From assembly GCF_009676955.1 (NCBI RefSeq), contig NZ_CP045696.1:2747001-2811000 (forward strand): a stretch of DNA of 64,000 bases, in the 5' to 3' direction. The stretch's first letter is position 1; every line of letters begins with the position of its first letter. Shown one piece after another: positions 19,101-27,120 of the stretch. The position numbers and the translations under genes were made by a program. This DNA comes from Sodaliphilus pleomorphus. GTDB lineage: Bacteria; Bacteroidota; Bacteroidia; Bacteroidales; Muribaculaceae. The notes beneath the pieces are model-generated. The model ran no database searches and was not told where the DNA came from. It saw only the letters and a list, made by a program, of their open reading frames with translations.

Positions 19101-19203
19101 CTATCGCACGGTGGTGATGGGCTTCCCGCTTGAGACCGTGGTCGAGCCGGGATTGCGCGATGCCATCGTGGGCGATGTGATGAGGTTCCTCAACAAGCAA
19201 TAG
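16144..19203 (+). CDS. Secreted golvesin-domain amidase-like protein (copy 2)
   Basis: 1019 residues from ATG 16144; ATG 16174 also gives a good signal peptide ([20 protein letters not shown]). It is colinear with the 12887 product across its whole length: [22 protein letters not shown], golvesin block ([28 protein letters not shown]), [24 protein letters not shown], a fibronectin-III-like segment and the C-terminal Rossmann-like domain ([15 protein letters not shown]). In copy 1 the stretch before the golvesin block contains two Glu residues; here only the second is kept, which identifies it as the likely zinc ligand. The pair arose by tandem duplication. A peptidoglycan substrate is an inference. 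Confidence 0.75.
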   Translation: MNEMNNCNQLMSKRIHAFVALACAGLFAAGSVQAQTVLGDADVARVQAVVSKNVPLNMGIGTVRASSVVMSGDTVTVDLSENFSDIPFTESSISKMKDDVKAALGPQGEGRKVKLTVAGVDVDDYFIDFDSSYKRKHAPFVTPVDKDRHYSKALDGNIVAMWPSHGLYFENKLNRWEWQRGRLMQTVEDMYTHSYVIPFLMPMLENAGAYVWDARERDTHKVAVVVDNDGGKASSAYGEQNGKCSWTKGNGTGFAYVRDQYVDFQNPFAEGTYRQVATTKDKKKLSLAHWDVDMPEAGDYAVYVSYKTVPGSSTDARYTVNSLAGPEEFVVDQTMAGGVWVYLGTFQLKKGLNKNVVTLSNFSKEENRVVTADAIKVGGGTNMVARRVALPTDENKQRAAQQENEKSLGKPGIDYKYVSSSNYPLFEVGSRYYLQWAGFPDSVYSPTRGINDYTDDYRCRGMWVNYLAGGSAVLPARKGLNVPVDVSFCLHTDAGTTPGDDIIGTLIIYCTKQNGKQFSNYVDGTPRELSRKFANIVTSQVVNDIRAKYEPNWTRRGMRDASYFEARVPEVPALLMELLSHQNFADMKYGLDPNFRFDVSRAIYKGILKFIAQRDHRDYVVQPLPVNSFAIDRVSDDCYILNWKPTPDSLSENADPKKYVVYERVADGGFKQLAVTKDTKYVTYVKDNLVHSYKVVAMNDGGRSFPSEVLSLGVAKGSKGNVAVVNGFTRLSAPDWFDGDKMAGFLDEKDHGVDYVRQINYVGKQYEFDRSLEWKDDDDTGFGDSRSDHETEPVAGNTFDYTAIHGQSLLNAGYSFVSMSAQAFAAGKVNSEDFKTVDIILGKQKETPNGRGAYPDRYKIFTPELMQAIKRFTSAGGNVLMSGSYVGSDVWNNAKAGDAEKTFASSVLGYKLRASRACDKGQVMTVPTSFGALVDGRKATFVQQLNSKMYAVESPDALMPADDRGQTYMRYGENNKPAAVAVDCGTYRTVVMGFPLETVVEPGLRDAIVGDVMRFLNKQ

Positions 19204-19229
19204 AAAACTATAAACTTGATAGTTCCATT

Positions 19230-20693
19230 ATGATCGATTGTTTCATTCCTTACACTTCCGATGAGCAGGTGAGCAATACCTTGAAGGGTTTGCGTGAAGA
19301 ACCCCTGGTCGCCCGCATCTTCCTGCTCTCGTCGCAGCCCCTTGCTGCCGCTCACGAGGGCTGCGAGGTGCTGGTAGTGCCCGACCTTACTTCAACCATG
19401 ACGATGCAGGCCATTGCTGCTGCTGCCAAGAGCGACTACACATTTTTCTACAATAAATACGACACGTTGCGCATGAACTATAAGGCCATGCTGCGCTTGG
19501 TGGGCATCGCCCAGGATACCGATGCCGGCATGCTCTATGCCGACCATTACCACATGAGTGGCGACAAGCGTGACAAGGCTCCCGTCATCGATTACCAAGC
19601 AGGCAGCCTGCGCGACGATTTCGACTTCGGGTCGGTGCTCTTTTTCAACACTGCCCACCTCAAGGAGGCGGCATCGCGCATCACCCGCGCCTACCGTGCC
19701 GCCGGTTTCTACGACCTGAGACTCTTGATTTCGGAGAAATATGGCATTGAGCATGTCGACGAGTACCTGTATACCGATGTTGAGCTCGACCATCGCTCCA
19801 GCGGTGAGAAGATATTTGACTACTGCGATCCAAAAAATGCCGACTCGCAACGGGAGATGGAAGACGCTTGCACGTCCCACTTGAAACGCATTGGGGCGTA
19901 TTTGGCCCCCGGCGACTACCGCGACCTCGACTTCGACGAGCAGCAGTTTCCCGTCGAGGCCACAGTGGTGATACCCGTGCTCAACCGCAAGCGGGTGATA
20001 AAAGATGCCATCGAGAGCGTGCTCATGCAGAAGACCGATTTCGCCTTCAACCTCATCGTTGTCGACAATCACTCGACCGACGGCACCGGCGAGATCATCG
20101 ACGAGCTTGCCAAGGCCGATCCACGTGTGATTCACATCGTCCCCGACCGCGACGACCTGGGCATAGGTGGCTGCTGGAACCTTGCCATCAACGACGAGCG
20201 CTGCGGCAAGTTTGCCATCGGGCTCGACAGCGACGACGTCTATGCCACGCCTGCCACGCTCGCTACGATGATAGCCGAGTTCTACAAGGAAAATGCCGCC
20301 ATGGTGTGCGGCACCTACAAGGTGACCGATGTCGACCTCAACGAGATCGCACCGGGTGTGATCGACCATCATGAGTGGACAGCCGAGAACGGCCGCAACA
20401 ATGCCCTTCATGTCAACGGTTTTGGCGGTCCTCGTGCATTCTACACGCCAGTGTATCGTGCCATCAACCTGCCCAACACCTGCTATGGCGAGGACTACGC
20501 CATGGGACTCAGGGTATCGCGCGACTATCGCGTGGGACGTGTGTGGGACGTGATGACCTGTGCCCGCCGCTGGGACGACAACACCGATGCCAACCTCGAC
20601 ATTGACAAGGAAAACGCCAACAACACCTACAAGGACCGTATTCGCACTTGGGAAGTGAAGGCGCGCATACTTAAAAACAAGAATAGTAAATAA
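19230..20693 (+). CDS. Family 2 glycosyltransferase with degenerate N-terminal domain (copy 1)
   Basis: 487 residues. The C-terminal half is a GT-A family 2 transferase: [35 protein letters not shown] and the metal-binding GLDSDD. The N-terminal 230 residues ([33 protein letters not shown]) resemble a second GT-A-like fold without its own DxD, so it may be non-catalytic. There is no signal peptide, so it acts in the cytosol on a nucleotide sugar. The neighbour at 20730 is a paralogue of the same architecture. Acceptor and sugar are unknown. Confidence 0.8.
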   Translation: MIDCFIPYTSDEQVSNTLKGLREEPLVARIFLLSSQPLAAAHEGCEVLVVPDLTSTMTMQAIAAAAKSDYTFFYNKYDTLRMNYKAMLRLVGIAQDTDAGMLYADHYHMSGDKRDKAPVIDYQAGSLRDDFDFGSVLFFNTAHLKEAASRITRAYRAAGFYDLRLLISEKYGIEHVDEYLYTDVELDHRSSGEKIFDYCDPKNADSQREMEDACTSHLKRIGAYLAPGDYRDLDFDEQQFPVEATVVIPVLNRKRVIKDAIESVLMQKTDFAFNLIVVDNHSTDGTGEIIDELAKADPRVIHIVPDRDDLGIGGCWNLAINDERCGKFAIGLDSDDVYATPATLATMIAEFYKENAAMVCGTYKVTDVDLNEIAPGVIDHHEWTAENGRNNALHVNGFGGPRAFYTPVYRAINLPNTCYGEDYAMGLRVSRDYRVGRVWDVMTCARRWDDNTDANLDIDKENANNTYKDRIRTWEVKARILKNKNSK

Positions 20694-20729
20694 AATTTTA
20701 AATAACTAAAAAATACAACACACTACACT

Positions 20730-22211
20730 ATGACTAAAATAAATTGCTTCATCCCCTTTGCCGAGAAAGAGCAGGCACAAAAGACTATCGACGGCCTCAA
20801 GTCGAGCGCACTTGTCAACAAAATCTACTTGCTGGCTGGCGCCGACGTCCAGGGCACGGTCGAAGGCTGCGAGGTTATCAAGGTAAATAACCTCAATGCC
20901 AGTGCTACAATGAGGGCTATTGCCGACAAGGCCGATGCCGACTTTGTGTTGCTTTACACCAAGTACGACACGCTCAAGTTTGCCCCCTATGCCATCGACC
21001 GTTTTGTGCAGATCGCCCAGGACAGCCAGAGCGGCATGCTCTATGCCGACCATTACAATGTGACCGACAAGGGTGCCGACAAGGCTCCGGTCATCGACTA
21101 CCAGTATGGCAGCCTGCGCGACGATTTCGACTTCGGGTCGGTGCTGTTCTTCTGCGCCCAGTGCTTCAAGCAGGCTGTGGCTGCCATGAAGGCCGACTAT
21201 GAGTTTGCTGGCCTCTACGACCTGCGTCTCAAGCTGTCGCAGCATGCCGCCATCACCCACATCAACGAGTACCTCTACAGCGATGTCGAGCTCGACACGC
21301 GCAAGAGCGGCGAGAAGATCTTCGACTATGTCGATCCTAAGAACCGCGGCCGTCAGATCGAGATGGAGCAGGCCGTGACCGAGCACCTGAAAGAAATAGG
21401 CGGCTACCTGGCTCCTGTCAAGGCCGATGGCCAGCCCAATTTCAGACACATCGAGTTCAACCAGGGCGACTTTGCTGTCGAGGCTACGGTGATGATTCCA
21501 GTGCGCAACCGCATTCGCACCATTCGCGATGCCATCAAGAGTGTCTTGATGCAGAAGACCGACTTCAAGTTCAACCTCATGGTGGTCGACAACTTCTCGA
21601 CCGACGGCACGCGCGAGGCCATCGATGAGTTCAAGGACGACCCACGCATGATCCACATCATTGCCGACTATTACGACATGGGCATAGGTGGCTACTGGAA
21701 CCTGGCTGCTCATCACGAGAAGGCTGGCAAGTTTATCGTGCAGCTCGACAGCGACGACATGTACAAAGATGAAAACACCCTCACCACGATGGTGAAGGCC
21801 TTCTATGAGCAAAATGTGGCCATGGTTGTGGGCACCTACATGATGACCGACTTCGATGGCAACATGATAGCCCCCGGTATCATCGACCACAAGGAGTGGA
21901 CCCCCGAGAACGGCCGCAACAACGCCTTGCGCATCAACGGCCTGGGCGCTCCTCGCGCTTTCTACACGCCTGTGCTGCGTGAGGTGAAGCTGCCCAACAC
22001 CAGCTATGGCGAGGACTATGCGCTGGGCCTCAACATCTCGCGCCACTACCAGATAGGTCGTGTGTACACGCCCGTGTACATGTGCCGCCGCTGGGACGAC
22101 AACAGCGATGCCTCGCTCGACGTGGTGAAGATGAACAACAACAACTTGTACAAAGACCGCATCCGCACTTGGGAGCTTCAGGCGCGTGTGGCCATGAACA
22201 AGAAGGCTTGA
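20730..22211 (+). CDS. Family 2 glycosyltransferase with degenerate N-terminal domain (copy 2)
   Basis: 493 residues, colinear with the gene just upstream. It shares FIPFAEKEQAQKTIDGLKS, the long identical stretch around [49 protein letters not shown] and QLDSDDMYKDE. The catalytic GT2 domain lies at about 245-490. Near-identity of short blocks between the copies points to a fairly recent duplication. The 36-base spacer and the 15-base spacer to the next gene suggest one transcript. Role in capsule, O-antigen or wall polymer synthesis cannot be decided. Confidence 0.8.
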   Translation: MTKINCFIPFAEKEQAQKTIDGLKSSALVNKIYLLAGADVQGTVEGCEVIKVNNLNASATMRAIADKADADFVLLYTKYDTLKFAPYAIDRFVQIAQDSQSGMLYADHYNVTDKGADKAPVIDYQYGSLRDDFDFGSVLFFCAQCFKQAVAAMKADYEFAGLYDLRLKLSQHAAITHINEYLYSDVELDTRKSGEKIFDYVDPKNRGRQIEMEQAVTEHLKEIGGYLAPVKADGQPNFRHIEFNQGDFAVEATVMIPVRNRIRTIRDAIKSVLMQKTDFKFNLMVVDNFSTDGTREAIDEFKDDPRMIHIIADYYDMGIGGYWNLAAHHEKAGKFIVQLDSDDMYKDENTLTTMVKAFYEQNVAMVVGTYMMTDFDGNMIAPGIIDHKEWTPENGRNNALRINGLGAPRAFYTPVLREVKLPNTSYGEDYALGLNISRHYQIGRVYTPVYMCRRWDDNSDASLDVVKMNNNNLYKDRIRTWELQARVAMNKKA

Positions 22212-22226
22212 CAATAGCACGATCAC

Positions 22227-23162
22227 ATGGCTGAGATTGATTACAGAAATCAGGTGACCCGCCTCATCGAGAGGCAGCTGAGCGATTGGGACGTGGCCAA
22301 GCACAACTATGGCGCGCTCAAGGCTTGCAAGTTGCGCTCGCTGCGGGTGGGTGCCTCATCGATAGTGCTGCAGTTCAACCCCGAGCGCATTCGTTCGAGT
22401 GCCGCCAAGGTCGATGCTGCCAGCCTCAAGGCCCGCAAGTGTTTCTTGTGTGCCCAAAATCAGCCTGTCCAGCAAGAAACGGTTGAGTGGAACGGGAAAT
22501 ACAAGATTCAATTGAATCCCTATCCCATTTTCCCGCTCCATCTCACTATCTCTGAGTTGCGGCACGTGCCGCAGCGCATCGAGGGCCGCATGCCCCACAT
22601 GCTCGCTCTTGCCCACGACTTGAGCGACTTTGTGCTGTTCTACAACGGGCCCAGGTGCGGAGCCTCGGCCCCCGACCACATGCACTTCCAGGCCGGCAAC
22701 AAGGGGTTTCTGCCTTACTGCAAAGAGGTGTTTGAGAGCAAGCTCTCGCACATCGACGACGACGGCGATGGTTTCCTGGCCTTGAGCCAGGGCATGGCCC
22801 GCATGTCGTTTTTGATTGCGGCCAAAACTGCCCTCAGGGCCAGCCAGCTCTTCGACATGCTTGAGAGGGCTTTGCCCGTGAGCGCTGGCGACCCCGAGCC
22901 CATGCAGAACATATTGTGCTGGACCGAGGCCGACACCTACTATGTGGTTGTCTTCCCCCGGCGCAAGCACCGTCCCCACAACTATGGCGATGGGGCAGGG
23001 CAGTTCATGCTCAGCCCGGCCTCGGTCGACATGGGCGGGGTGTGGGCCGTGCCGGTCGAGAAAGACTTCGATGCACTCACGTCGGCCGACGTGCAAGCCA
23101 TGTTCGACGAGTTGTGCATGACAACCGACGATGCAATTAACATAATACAACGATTAAAATAA
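22227..23162 (+). CDS. DUF4922 / HIT-like nucleotidyl transferase or hydrolase
   Basis: 311 residues. FFVLF-type features are LKARKCFLCAQN (cysteine pair), FPLHLTISE and APDHMHFQAGNKGFLP, a HIT-like histidine motif as in the DUF4922 and GDP-L-galactose phosphorylase-related group. Members probably cleave or transfer nucleoside phosphates, but no substrate has been shown for this family to my knowledge. In Bacteroidales it commonly sits next to SpoIID-type genes, as here (18-base spacing). The sequence is cytosolic, without signal peptide. Confidence 0.75.
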   Translation: MAEIDYRNQVTRLIERQLSDWDVAKHNYGALKACKLRSLRVGASSIVLQFNPERIRSSAAKVDAASLKARKCFLCAQNQPVQQETVEWNGKYKIQLNPYPIFPLHLTISELRHVPQRIEGRMPHMLALAHDLSDFVLFYNGPRCGASAPDHMHFQAGNKGFLPYCKEVFESKLSHIDDDGDGFLALSQGMARMSFLIAAKTALRASQLFDMLERALPVSAGDPEPMQNILCWTEADTYYVVVFPRRKHRPHNYGDGAGQFMLSPASVDMGGVWAVPVEKDFDALTSADVQAMFDELCMTTDDAINIIQRLK

Positions 23163-23180
23163 AAAATCATTCATATAGTT

Positions 23181-24500
23181 ATGAGTCAAATTCCTCAAGT
23201 GAGGGTGGGTATCATGAATGAGCCTGCTGTCGAGTTTGTGCTTAACGGCCAGTATCGATGTGGCGGTGCCCTGGTACAAGGACCGCAGTCGGCAACATGC
23301 CGCGAGGGCAAGATTGTGTGGAACGGAACGCTCTACGACGAGATCACGTTTTCTCCCCTCGACCCCGCCACGGCTTCGTTCACATTGAAAGATGTGACTA
23401 TCGGGGTGAGTTTTCACTGGCGCCGCAAGGAGGACCAGACCTTCCGTGGCTCGCTTCACCTTATTGTAGAAAATGGCAACATCACAACCATCAATGTGCT
23501 CCCGGTCGAGGAGTACCTGCTCAGCGTGATCTCGAGCGAGATGAGTGCCAATGCTTCGCTTGAGTTGCTCAAGGCCCACGCGGTGATCTCGCGCAGCTGG
23601 CTCTTGGCACAAGTCAACAAGAGCGATGCCGACAAGAATCACGAGGTGGAGAAAGCCACAGGCAGCGACTCTGAGCTCGAGGATATCAAGTGGTGGGACC
23701 GCGACGACCATGTCAACTTCGACGTGTGTGCCGACGACCATTGCCAGCGTTACCAGGGCATCACACGCGAGTCGACGCCCACAGTGCGCCAGGCCATCGA
23801 TGCCACTTGGGGGCAGGTGCTCATGTACGACGGCGAGCTGTGCGATGCACGCTTCTCCAAGTGTTGCGGCGGCGTGCTTGAGGAGTTTGAAAACTGCTGG
23901 GAGCCCAAGCACTACGACTACCTGGTGCCACGTCGCGACAGCCGCAATGAGATGGATTTTCCCGATCTCTCGCGCGAGGACGTGGCTGCCGACTGGATAC
24001 TGTCGAGTCCTGAGGCCTTCTGCAACACCAAGGACCCCGAGATACTCTCGCAGGTACTCAACGACTACGATCAAGAGACCAAAAATTTCTACCGCTGGAA
24101 GGTGGAGTACACCCAAGAGCAGATAGCCGACCTCATCAAGCGCCGCACTGGCGACGACTACGGCCGCATCAGAGACTTGCAGCCAGTGGCCCGAGGCACG
24201 TCGGGGAGGCTCTACAAGATGAAGATCGTGGGCGAGAAACTTACCAAGACCATAGGCAAGGAGCTCGCTATCAGGTATGCCCTGAGCGAGAGCGCCCTCT
24301 ACAGTTCGGCCTTCATCGTCGAGCGCCACGGTATTGATGCCAGCGGCTATCCCCAGAAGTTTGTGCTGCGTGGCGCTGGCTGGGGTCATGGCGTTGGGCT
24401 GTGCCAGATAGGTGCTGCAGTGATGAGCGCCAAGGGCTACAACTACAAGGAAATTCTGCTCCACTATTTCATTAACGCTTCTATCAACAAATTATATTGA
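23181..24500 (+). CDS. SpoIID/LytB domain protein
   Basis: 439 residues. The SpoIID/LytB core is visible in NVLPVEEYLLSVISSEMS, LLKAHAVISRSWLLAQ and the C-terminal GAGWGHGVGLCQIGAAVMSA. SpoIID proteins are peptidoglycan lytic transglycosylases acting on denuded glycan strands, i.e. strands from which amidases have removed the peptides. That matches the amidases nearby. A long acidic insert (about 145-260, including WWDRDDHVNFDVC and CQRYQGI) separates the two core parts. No signal peptide is obvious at the chosen start, so the export route is unclear. The next gene starts four bases after its stop. Confidence 0.85.
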   Translation: MSQIPQVRVGIMNEPAVEFVLNGQYRCGGALVQGPQSATCREGKIVWNGTLYDEITFSPLDPATASFTLKDVTIGVSFHWRRKEDQTFRGSLHLIVENGNITTINVLPVEEYLLSVISSEMSANASLELLKAHAVISRSWLLAQVNKSDADKNHEVEKATGSDSELEDIKWWDRDDHVNFDVCADDHCQRYQGITRESTPTVRQAIDATWGQVLMYDGELCDARFSKCCGGVLEEFENCWEPKHYDYLVPRRDSRNEMDFPDLSREDVAADWILSSPEAFCNTKDPEILSQVLNDYDQETKNFYRWKVEYTQEQIADLIKRRTGDDYGRIRDLQPVARGTSGRLYKMKIVGEKLTKTIGKELAIRYALSESALYSSAFIVERHGIDASGYPQKFVLRGAGWGHGVGLCQIGAAVMSAKGYNYKEILLHYFINASINKLY

Positions 24501-24504
24501 AACA

Positions 24505-25845
24505 ATGAATAACCTCAAAACTTCAAACAAAAGCCCCTGGTGGTGGGTGCCCACGCTCTATTTTGCCGAAGGCGTCCCCTACTTTGTGGTCAACAATATT
24601 TCGGTGATGATGTTCACCAAGATGGGTGTCCCCAATGGCGACATGTCATTTTTCACCACATTGCTCTATTTCCCTTGGTTTTTAAAGGGGGTGTGGAGCC
24701 CTATCGTCGATGTGGTGAAGACCAAGCGCTGGTGGATAGTCACCATGCAGATTGTGCTCACTGCGCTCATGGCGCTGCTCATGCTCACCCTGCCCACTCC
24801 CAGCAAGGAGATGATAGCATCGGGTCACACGCCCATCTCCATGTTCACATTCACCCTCATCCTGTTTATCATTGCAGCCTTTGCCTCGGCAACTCACGAC
24901 ATTGCGGCCGATGGCTTCTACATGCTGGCTCACAGCCCGAGCAGCCAGGCGGCATTCATCGGCATTCGTTCCACGGCCTATCGCATTGCTTCGGTCTTCG
25001 GGCAGGGTGTGCTGGTGGCCATTGCCGGCGTGGTTGAGAAAAGCTCGGGCGACATTCCCTACTCGTGGCGCATCACCCTCGGCGTGAGCGCAGTAGTGTT
25101 CCTGCTCATCACGCTCTATCACATCTTTGTGCTGCCCAAGCCTGCCGATGATCATCCTCGCAACCAGCAGGAGGAGGCTGGCACTGCCAAGCCCAGCTCT
25201 TCCAATGCCAAGGAGTTGCTGGCTTCGTTTGGCAGTTTCTTCTCCAAGCCTTATGTGTGGATGGCTATCGTGTTCATGCTGCTCTATCGCTTGCCCGAGG
25301 GCTTCCTCATCAAGCTGTGCATGCCTTTCCTGGTGCATCCCACAAGCCAAGGCGGATTGGGCTTGAGCACCGAAATGGTGGGTGTGGTGTATGGCACATT
25401 CGGCGTGATTGCCCTTTTGGGCGGTGGCATCCTGGGCGGTATTTTCGCATCGCGCGTTGGCCTCAAGAAGTCGCTCTGGTGGATGGCCTTGTGCATGACG
25501 CTGCCTTGCCTCACATTTGTCTATCTGGCCTACGCTCAACCCAGCAACACGATCGTTATCACCATAGCCCTGTGCATCGAGCAGTTTGGCTACGGTTTCG
25601 GTTTCACGGCCTACATGCTCTACATGATGTATTTCTCCGAGGGCGAGTTCAAGACCTCGCACTATGCCATATGCACTGCCTTCATGGCGCTTAGCATGAT
25701 GCTGCCTGGCTTTGTGGCCGGCTATATTCAAGAGGCCATAGGCTATATCAATTTCTTCTGGATGGTGATGGCTTGCTGCGTGGCTACCTTTGTGGTCACC
25801 TACTTTGTCGACAAGCACATCGACCCAGAATATGGACGCAAGTAA
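24505..25845 (+). CDS. ampG: AmpG-family muropeptide permease (MFS)
   Basis: 446 residues, about 12 membrane helices. The start WWWVPTLYFAEGVPYFVVNN and KGVWSPIVDVVKTKRWWI are typical of AmpG-like major facilitator proteins, which import anhydro-muropeptides through the inner membrane. HDIAADGFYML is another conserved loop. Its position between SpoIID and NamZ genes and upstream of murK/murQ homologues supports a role in wall recycling. Whether it takes GlcNAc-anhydroMurNAc-peptides or free disaccharides is not visible. Confidence 0.85.
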   Translation: MNNLKTSNKSPWWWVPTLYFAEGVPYFVVNNISVMMFTKMGVPNGDMSFFTTLLYFPWFLKGVWSPIVDVVKTKRWWIVTMQIVLTALMALLMLTLPTPSKEMIASGHTPISMFTFTLILFIIAAFASATHDIAADGFYMLAHSPSSQAAFIGIRSTAYRIASVFGQGVLVAIAGVVEKSSGDIPYSWRITLGVSAVVFLLITLYHIFVLPKPADDHPRNQQEEAGTAKPSSSNAKELLASFGSFFSKPYVWMAIVFMLLYRLPEGFLIKLCMPFLVHPTSQGGLGLSTEMVGVVYGTFGVIALLGGGILGGIFASRVGLKKSLWWMALCMTLPCLTFVYLAYAQPSNTIVITIALCIEQFGYGFGFTAYMLYMMYFSEGEFKTSHYAICTAFMALSMMLPGFVAGYIQEAIGYINFFWMVMACCVATFVVTYFVDKHIDPEYGRK

Positions 25846-25875
25846 TTTTTTATCATATAAATTGAATTAGTGAAG

Positions 25876-27120
25876 ATGAAAAAACATATTATCCTGTTTT
25901 TGGCCATTACACTTGCAGCCACCGTTTCTCTCTCTGCCCAGGTGATGACGGGTATCGAGGTGCTGCGCGACCACCACTTCTCTGAGCTTCAGGGCAAGCG
26001 CGTGGGCCTGGTGACCAACCCCAGCGGCGTCGACCACAATCTCACCTCGACTGTCGACATTCTCTACAACGCGCCTGGCGTGAAGCTGGTGGCCCTCTAC
26101 GGCCCCGAGCACGGCGTGCGCGGCAATGCCCATGCGGGTGATGCCGTGAGCGATGCTGTCGATGCCAAGACCGGCGTGAAGATGTATTCGCTCTACGGCA
26201 AGACCCACAAGCCCACCCCCGAGATGCTCAAGGACATCGATGTGCTCGTCTACGACATCCAGGACATAGGCTGCCGCAGCTACACCTTCTATGCCACCAT
26301 GGGCATGTGCATGGAGGCCTGTGCCGAGAATGGCAAGGAATTTATGGTGCTCGACCGTCCCAACCCGCTGGGCGGCAACAAGGTTGAGGGCAATGTGGTC
26401 GAAGACGGCTACTTCTCGATGGTGAGCAAGTATGCCATCCCTTACCTCTACGGGCTCACTCCCGGTGAGCTCGCTACCTACCTCAACGAGGAGCACGTGA
26501 CGGCCAAGAAGGCCAAACTCACCGTGATACCCATGCAGGGCTGGAAGCGCAACATGAAGTTTGCCGACACGGGGCTGCCCTGGGTGGCTCCCTCGCCACA
26601 GATTCCCACTCCCGAGCACGCAGCCTTCTATGCAGTGTCGGGCGTTGTGGGTGAGCTCTATGCCTTCAACACCGGCATAGGCTACACGCTGCCTTTCCAG
26701 TGCTTCGCAGCTCCCTATATCGATGCCGACAAGCTGTGCGACGCCATGAATGCGCTCGACCTGCCTGGCTTCAGGTTCCGCCCCATCAACTACAAACCTT
26801 TCTTTAAGGTGGGCCCCGAGACCGACGAGGCAATGAAGGAGATGCACGGTGTGCAGACCTACATCACCGATCTCGACAAGGCCAATCTCACCCTGTGCCA
26901 GTTCTACTTCATGCAGGTGCTGCACGAGTTGTACCCGGCTGCCAAAATCTTTGATGCCAATGCCAAGCGCGGCTATGGCATGTTTGACAAGGTCATGGGC
27001 ACCGACCAAATACGCCTCAGGTTCTCCAAGAACTACAAGGTGGCCGACATCGTTGACTACTTCAACAAAGATGCCGATGCATTTAAAGCAAAATCGAGCA
27101 AATATTATTTGTACAAATGA
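25876..27120 (+). CDS. namZ: Exo-beta-N-acetylmuramidase NamZ-like (DUF1343)
   Basis: 414 residues with a signal peptide (KKHIILFLAITLAATVSLSAQ). DUF1343 hallmarks are GKRVGLVTNPSGVD, LYGPEHGVRG, DVLVYDIQDIGCRSYTF and LDRPNPLGG. Family members from Bacillus and Tannerella release terminal MurNAc from glycan fragments (glycoside hydrolase family GH171). Start ATG 25876 is preferred to GTG 25870. Its stop overlaps the start of the dehydrogenase gene by four bases. It supplies MurNAc to the MurT/MurK/MurQ functions encoded downstream. Confidence 0.9.
   Translation: MKKHIILFLAITLAATVSLSAQVMTGIEVLRDHHFSELQGKRVGLVTNPSGVDHNLTSTVDILYNAPGVKLVALYGPEHGVRGNAHAGDAVSDAVDAKTGVKMYSLYGKTHKPTPEMLKDIDVLVYDIQDIGCRSYTFYATMGMCMEACAENGKEFMVLDRPNPLGGNKVEGNVVEDGYFSMVSKYAIPYLYGLTPGELATYLNEEHVTAKKAKLTVIPMQGWKRNMKFADTGLPWVAPSPQIPTPEHAAFYAVSGVVGELYAFNTGIGYTLPFQCFAAPYIDADKLCDAMNALDLPGFRFRPINYKPFFKVGPETDEAMKEMHGVQTYITDLDKANLTLCQFYFMQVLHELYPAAKIFDANAKRGYGMFDKVMGTDQIRLRFSKNYKVADIVDYFNKDADAFKAKSSKYYLYK

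Noticed and set aside
20706..22304. A 532-residue minus-strand open frame opposite the second glycosyltransferase
   Set aside because: Antisense shadow with no recognisable motif; the plus strand holds an intact GT2 gene.
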